DNA from: DATGJX01 sp035279385
GTDB taxonomy: Bacteria; Vulcanimicrobiota; Vulcanimicrobiia; Vulcanimicrobiales; Vulcanimicrobiaceae
Assembly: GCA_035279385.1 (NCBI GenBank)
Contig: DATEHZ010000051.1
Coordinates: forward strand, 1-39,586
Length of the DNA stretch: 39,586 nucleotides
Reading direction: 5' to 3'
This document shows positions 39,191-39,586 of the stretch, in pieces. The notes below the pieces were generated by a model, which worked only from the letters and a program-made list of their open reading frames with translations, did not search any database and was not told where the DNA came from. The first letter of the stretch is position 1; each line of letters opens with the position of its first letter. Position numbers and translations under genes: made by a program.

Positions 39191-39586
39191 ATGCCTTCGA
39201 AACCGTTATCATTGCTCGCAGCCGCTCTTGCCGTAGCATTTATCGTTACCGGATGCGGCGGCGGCCAAAAAACTTCCAGCACGACGAACACGACCAAAAG
39301 CGTGCCGGTCGCTTCACCCGCTCCGGGAGGCGTCGGGCAAAGCGGCTACGGCGGTACCGGCGCGGCGGTGCCGTCGAACCTGCATTGCGGCGCAGTCGCT
39401 CCCGTGTGGGCGAACACGCGCACGCACGTGTATCACGTTTCGTCGGATCCGCTGTACGGACGGACCAAGCACGGCGAGTTCATGTGCCCGCAAACTGCCG
39501 CAAGCCAAGGGTATCACAAAGCGGGAGGCGGATCGTCGAGCGGCACGATGATGAAAAGTAAACACCATCGCCGCAGCGGCGGAGGG
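39191..39586 (+). CDS. Lipoprotein with a YHxxxx-YGxTKxGxxMC motif, cut by the window end
   Basis: Starts at ATG 39191 with AAGGAG upstream; 132 codons stay open to the last base, so the 3' end is missing. Residues 1-22 are a lipoprotein signal with lipobox VTGC. A Thr/Gly/Ser-rich linker follows, then a compact domain (about 65-110): CGAVAPVWANTRTHVYHV, SDPLYGRTKHGEFMC, then QTAASQGYH. The pattern of Asn-Thr, Tyr-His, Tyr-Gly-x-Thr-Lys and Cys is a small motif that I know from secreted bacterial proteins of unknown function. The C-terminus is basic and Gly/Ser-rich. Confidence 0.75.
   Translation, partial: MPSKPLSLLAAALAVAFIVTGCGGGQKTSSTTNTTKSVPVASPAPGGVGQSGYGGTGAAVPSNLHCGAVAPVWANTRTHVYHVSSDPLYGRTKHGEFMCPQTAASQGYHKAGGGSSSGTMMKSKHHRRSGGG

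Noticed and set aside
1..39586. CRISPR array or insertion sequence
   Set aside because: No regularly spaced repeats and no transposase-like frame were seen on either strand.

Overview
The window is GC-rich, compact bacterial chromosome. Genes overlap by one to four bases, GTG and TTG starts are common, and no phage or transposase gene is present. The gene set mixes Gram-negative parts (TonB, an MCE/MlaD protein, lipoproteins) with gene orders usual in Firmicutes-like lineages (hemE-hemH-hemY; recG-rsmD-coaD-YlbL). Together with the style of the intergenic repeats this suggests an uncultured phylum such as Candidatus Eremiobacterota (WPS-2). That placement is inference only, because no rRNA gene is present.

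Layout. 0-5.6 kb: a coiled-coil protein, a TonB-type protein, a tiny acidic protein, CsaA, tRNA-Phe, a stand-alone endonuclease VII-like HNH protein, DoxX, a secreted amidohydrolase and a glycine-zipper protein. 5.6-10.7 kb, all on the minus strand: a heme block (hemE, hemH, hemG) preceded by a NIPSNAP-family protein, a dienelactone hydrolase and a DUF5069 protein. 10.8-12.5 kb: two membrane proteins, tRNA-Gly(CCC) and tRNA-Cys(GCA). 12.5-23.6 kb, plus strand: panE, a GNAT protein, hisF, hisIE, recG, an M16 peptidase, a HAD phosphatase, rsmD, coaD, a coiled-coil protein and a PDZ-Lon protease. 23.7-30.0 kb: a regulatory and surface region with a STAND-type ATPase/winged-helix regulator, a lipoprotein, three LuxR-like paralogues (one without its DNA-binding domain), a HAF-repeat lipoprotein and a small secreted protein. 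30.0-39.6 kb: a DUF2249-Crp/Fnr fusion, thiolase, TlpA-like thioredoxin, a secreted protein, an MCE protein, crotonase and 3-hydroxyacyl-CoA dehydrogenase, PhoU, a class V aminotransferase, a secreted protein and a lipoprotein cut by the window end.

How the genes work together. hemE-hemH-hemG give late heme synthesis. hisF-hisIE give consecutive histidine steps. Thiolase, 3-hydroxyacyl-CoA dehydrogenase and crotonase form the acetyl-CoA to crotonyl-CoA route. recG, rsmD, coaD and YlbL are housekeeping.

The least ordinary items are: (i) inverted copies of a short repeat (core CCTTCGACAAGCTCAGG) bracketing the HisI module, with a third copy at the start of the aminotransferase; (ii) a broken duplicate of the HAD gene start, a small palindromic insertion and a perfect 18-bp inverted repeat around the working start; (iii) an intergenic segment at 32826-32921 that folds on paper as a three-way junction RNA; (iv) the LuxR trio with a tandem GTTTGTGAC site. 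No CRISPR array, integrase or known defence system was seen.
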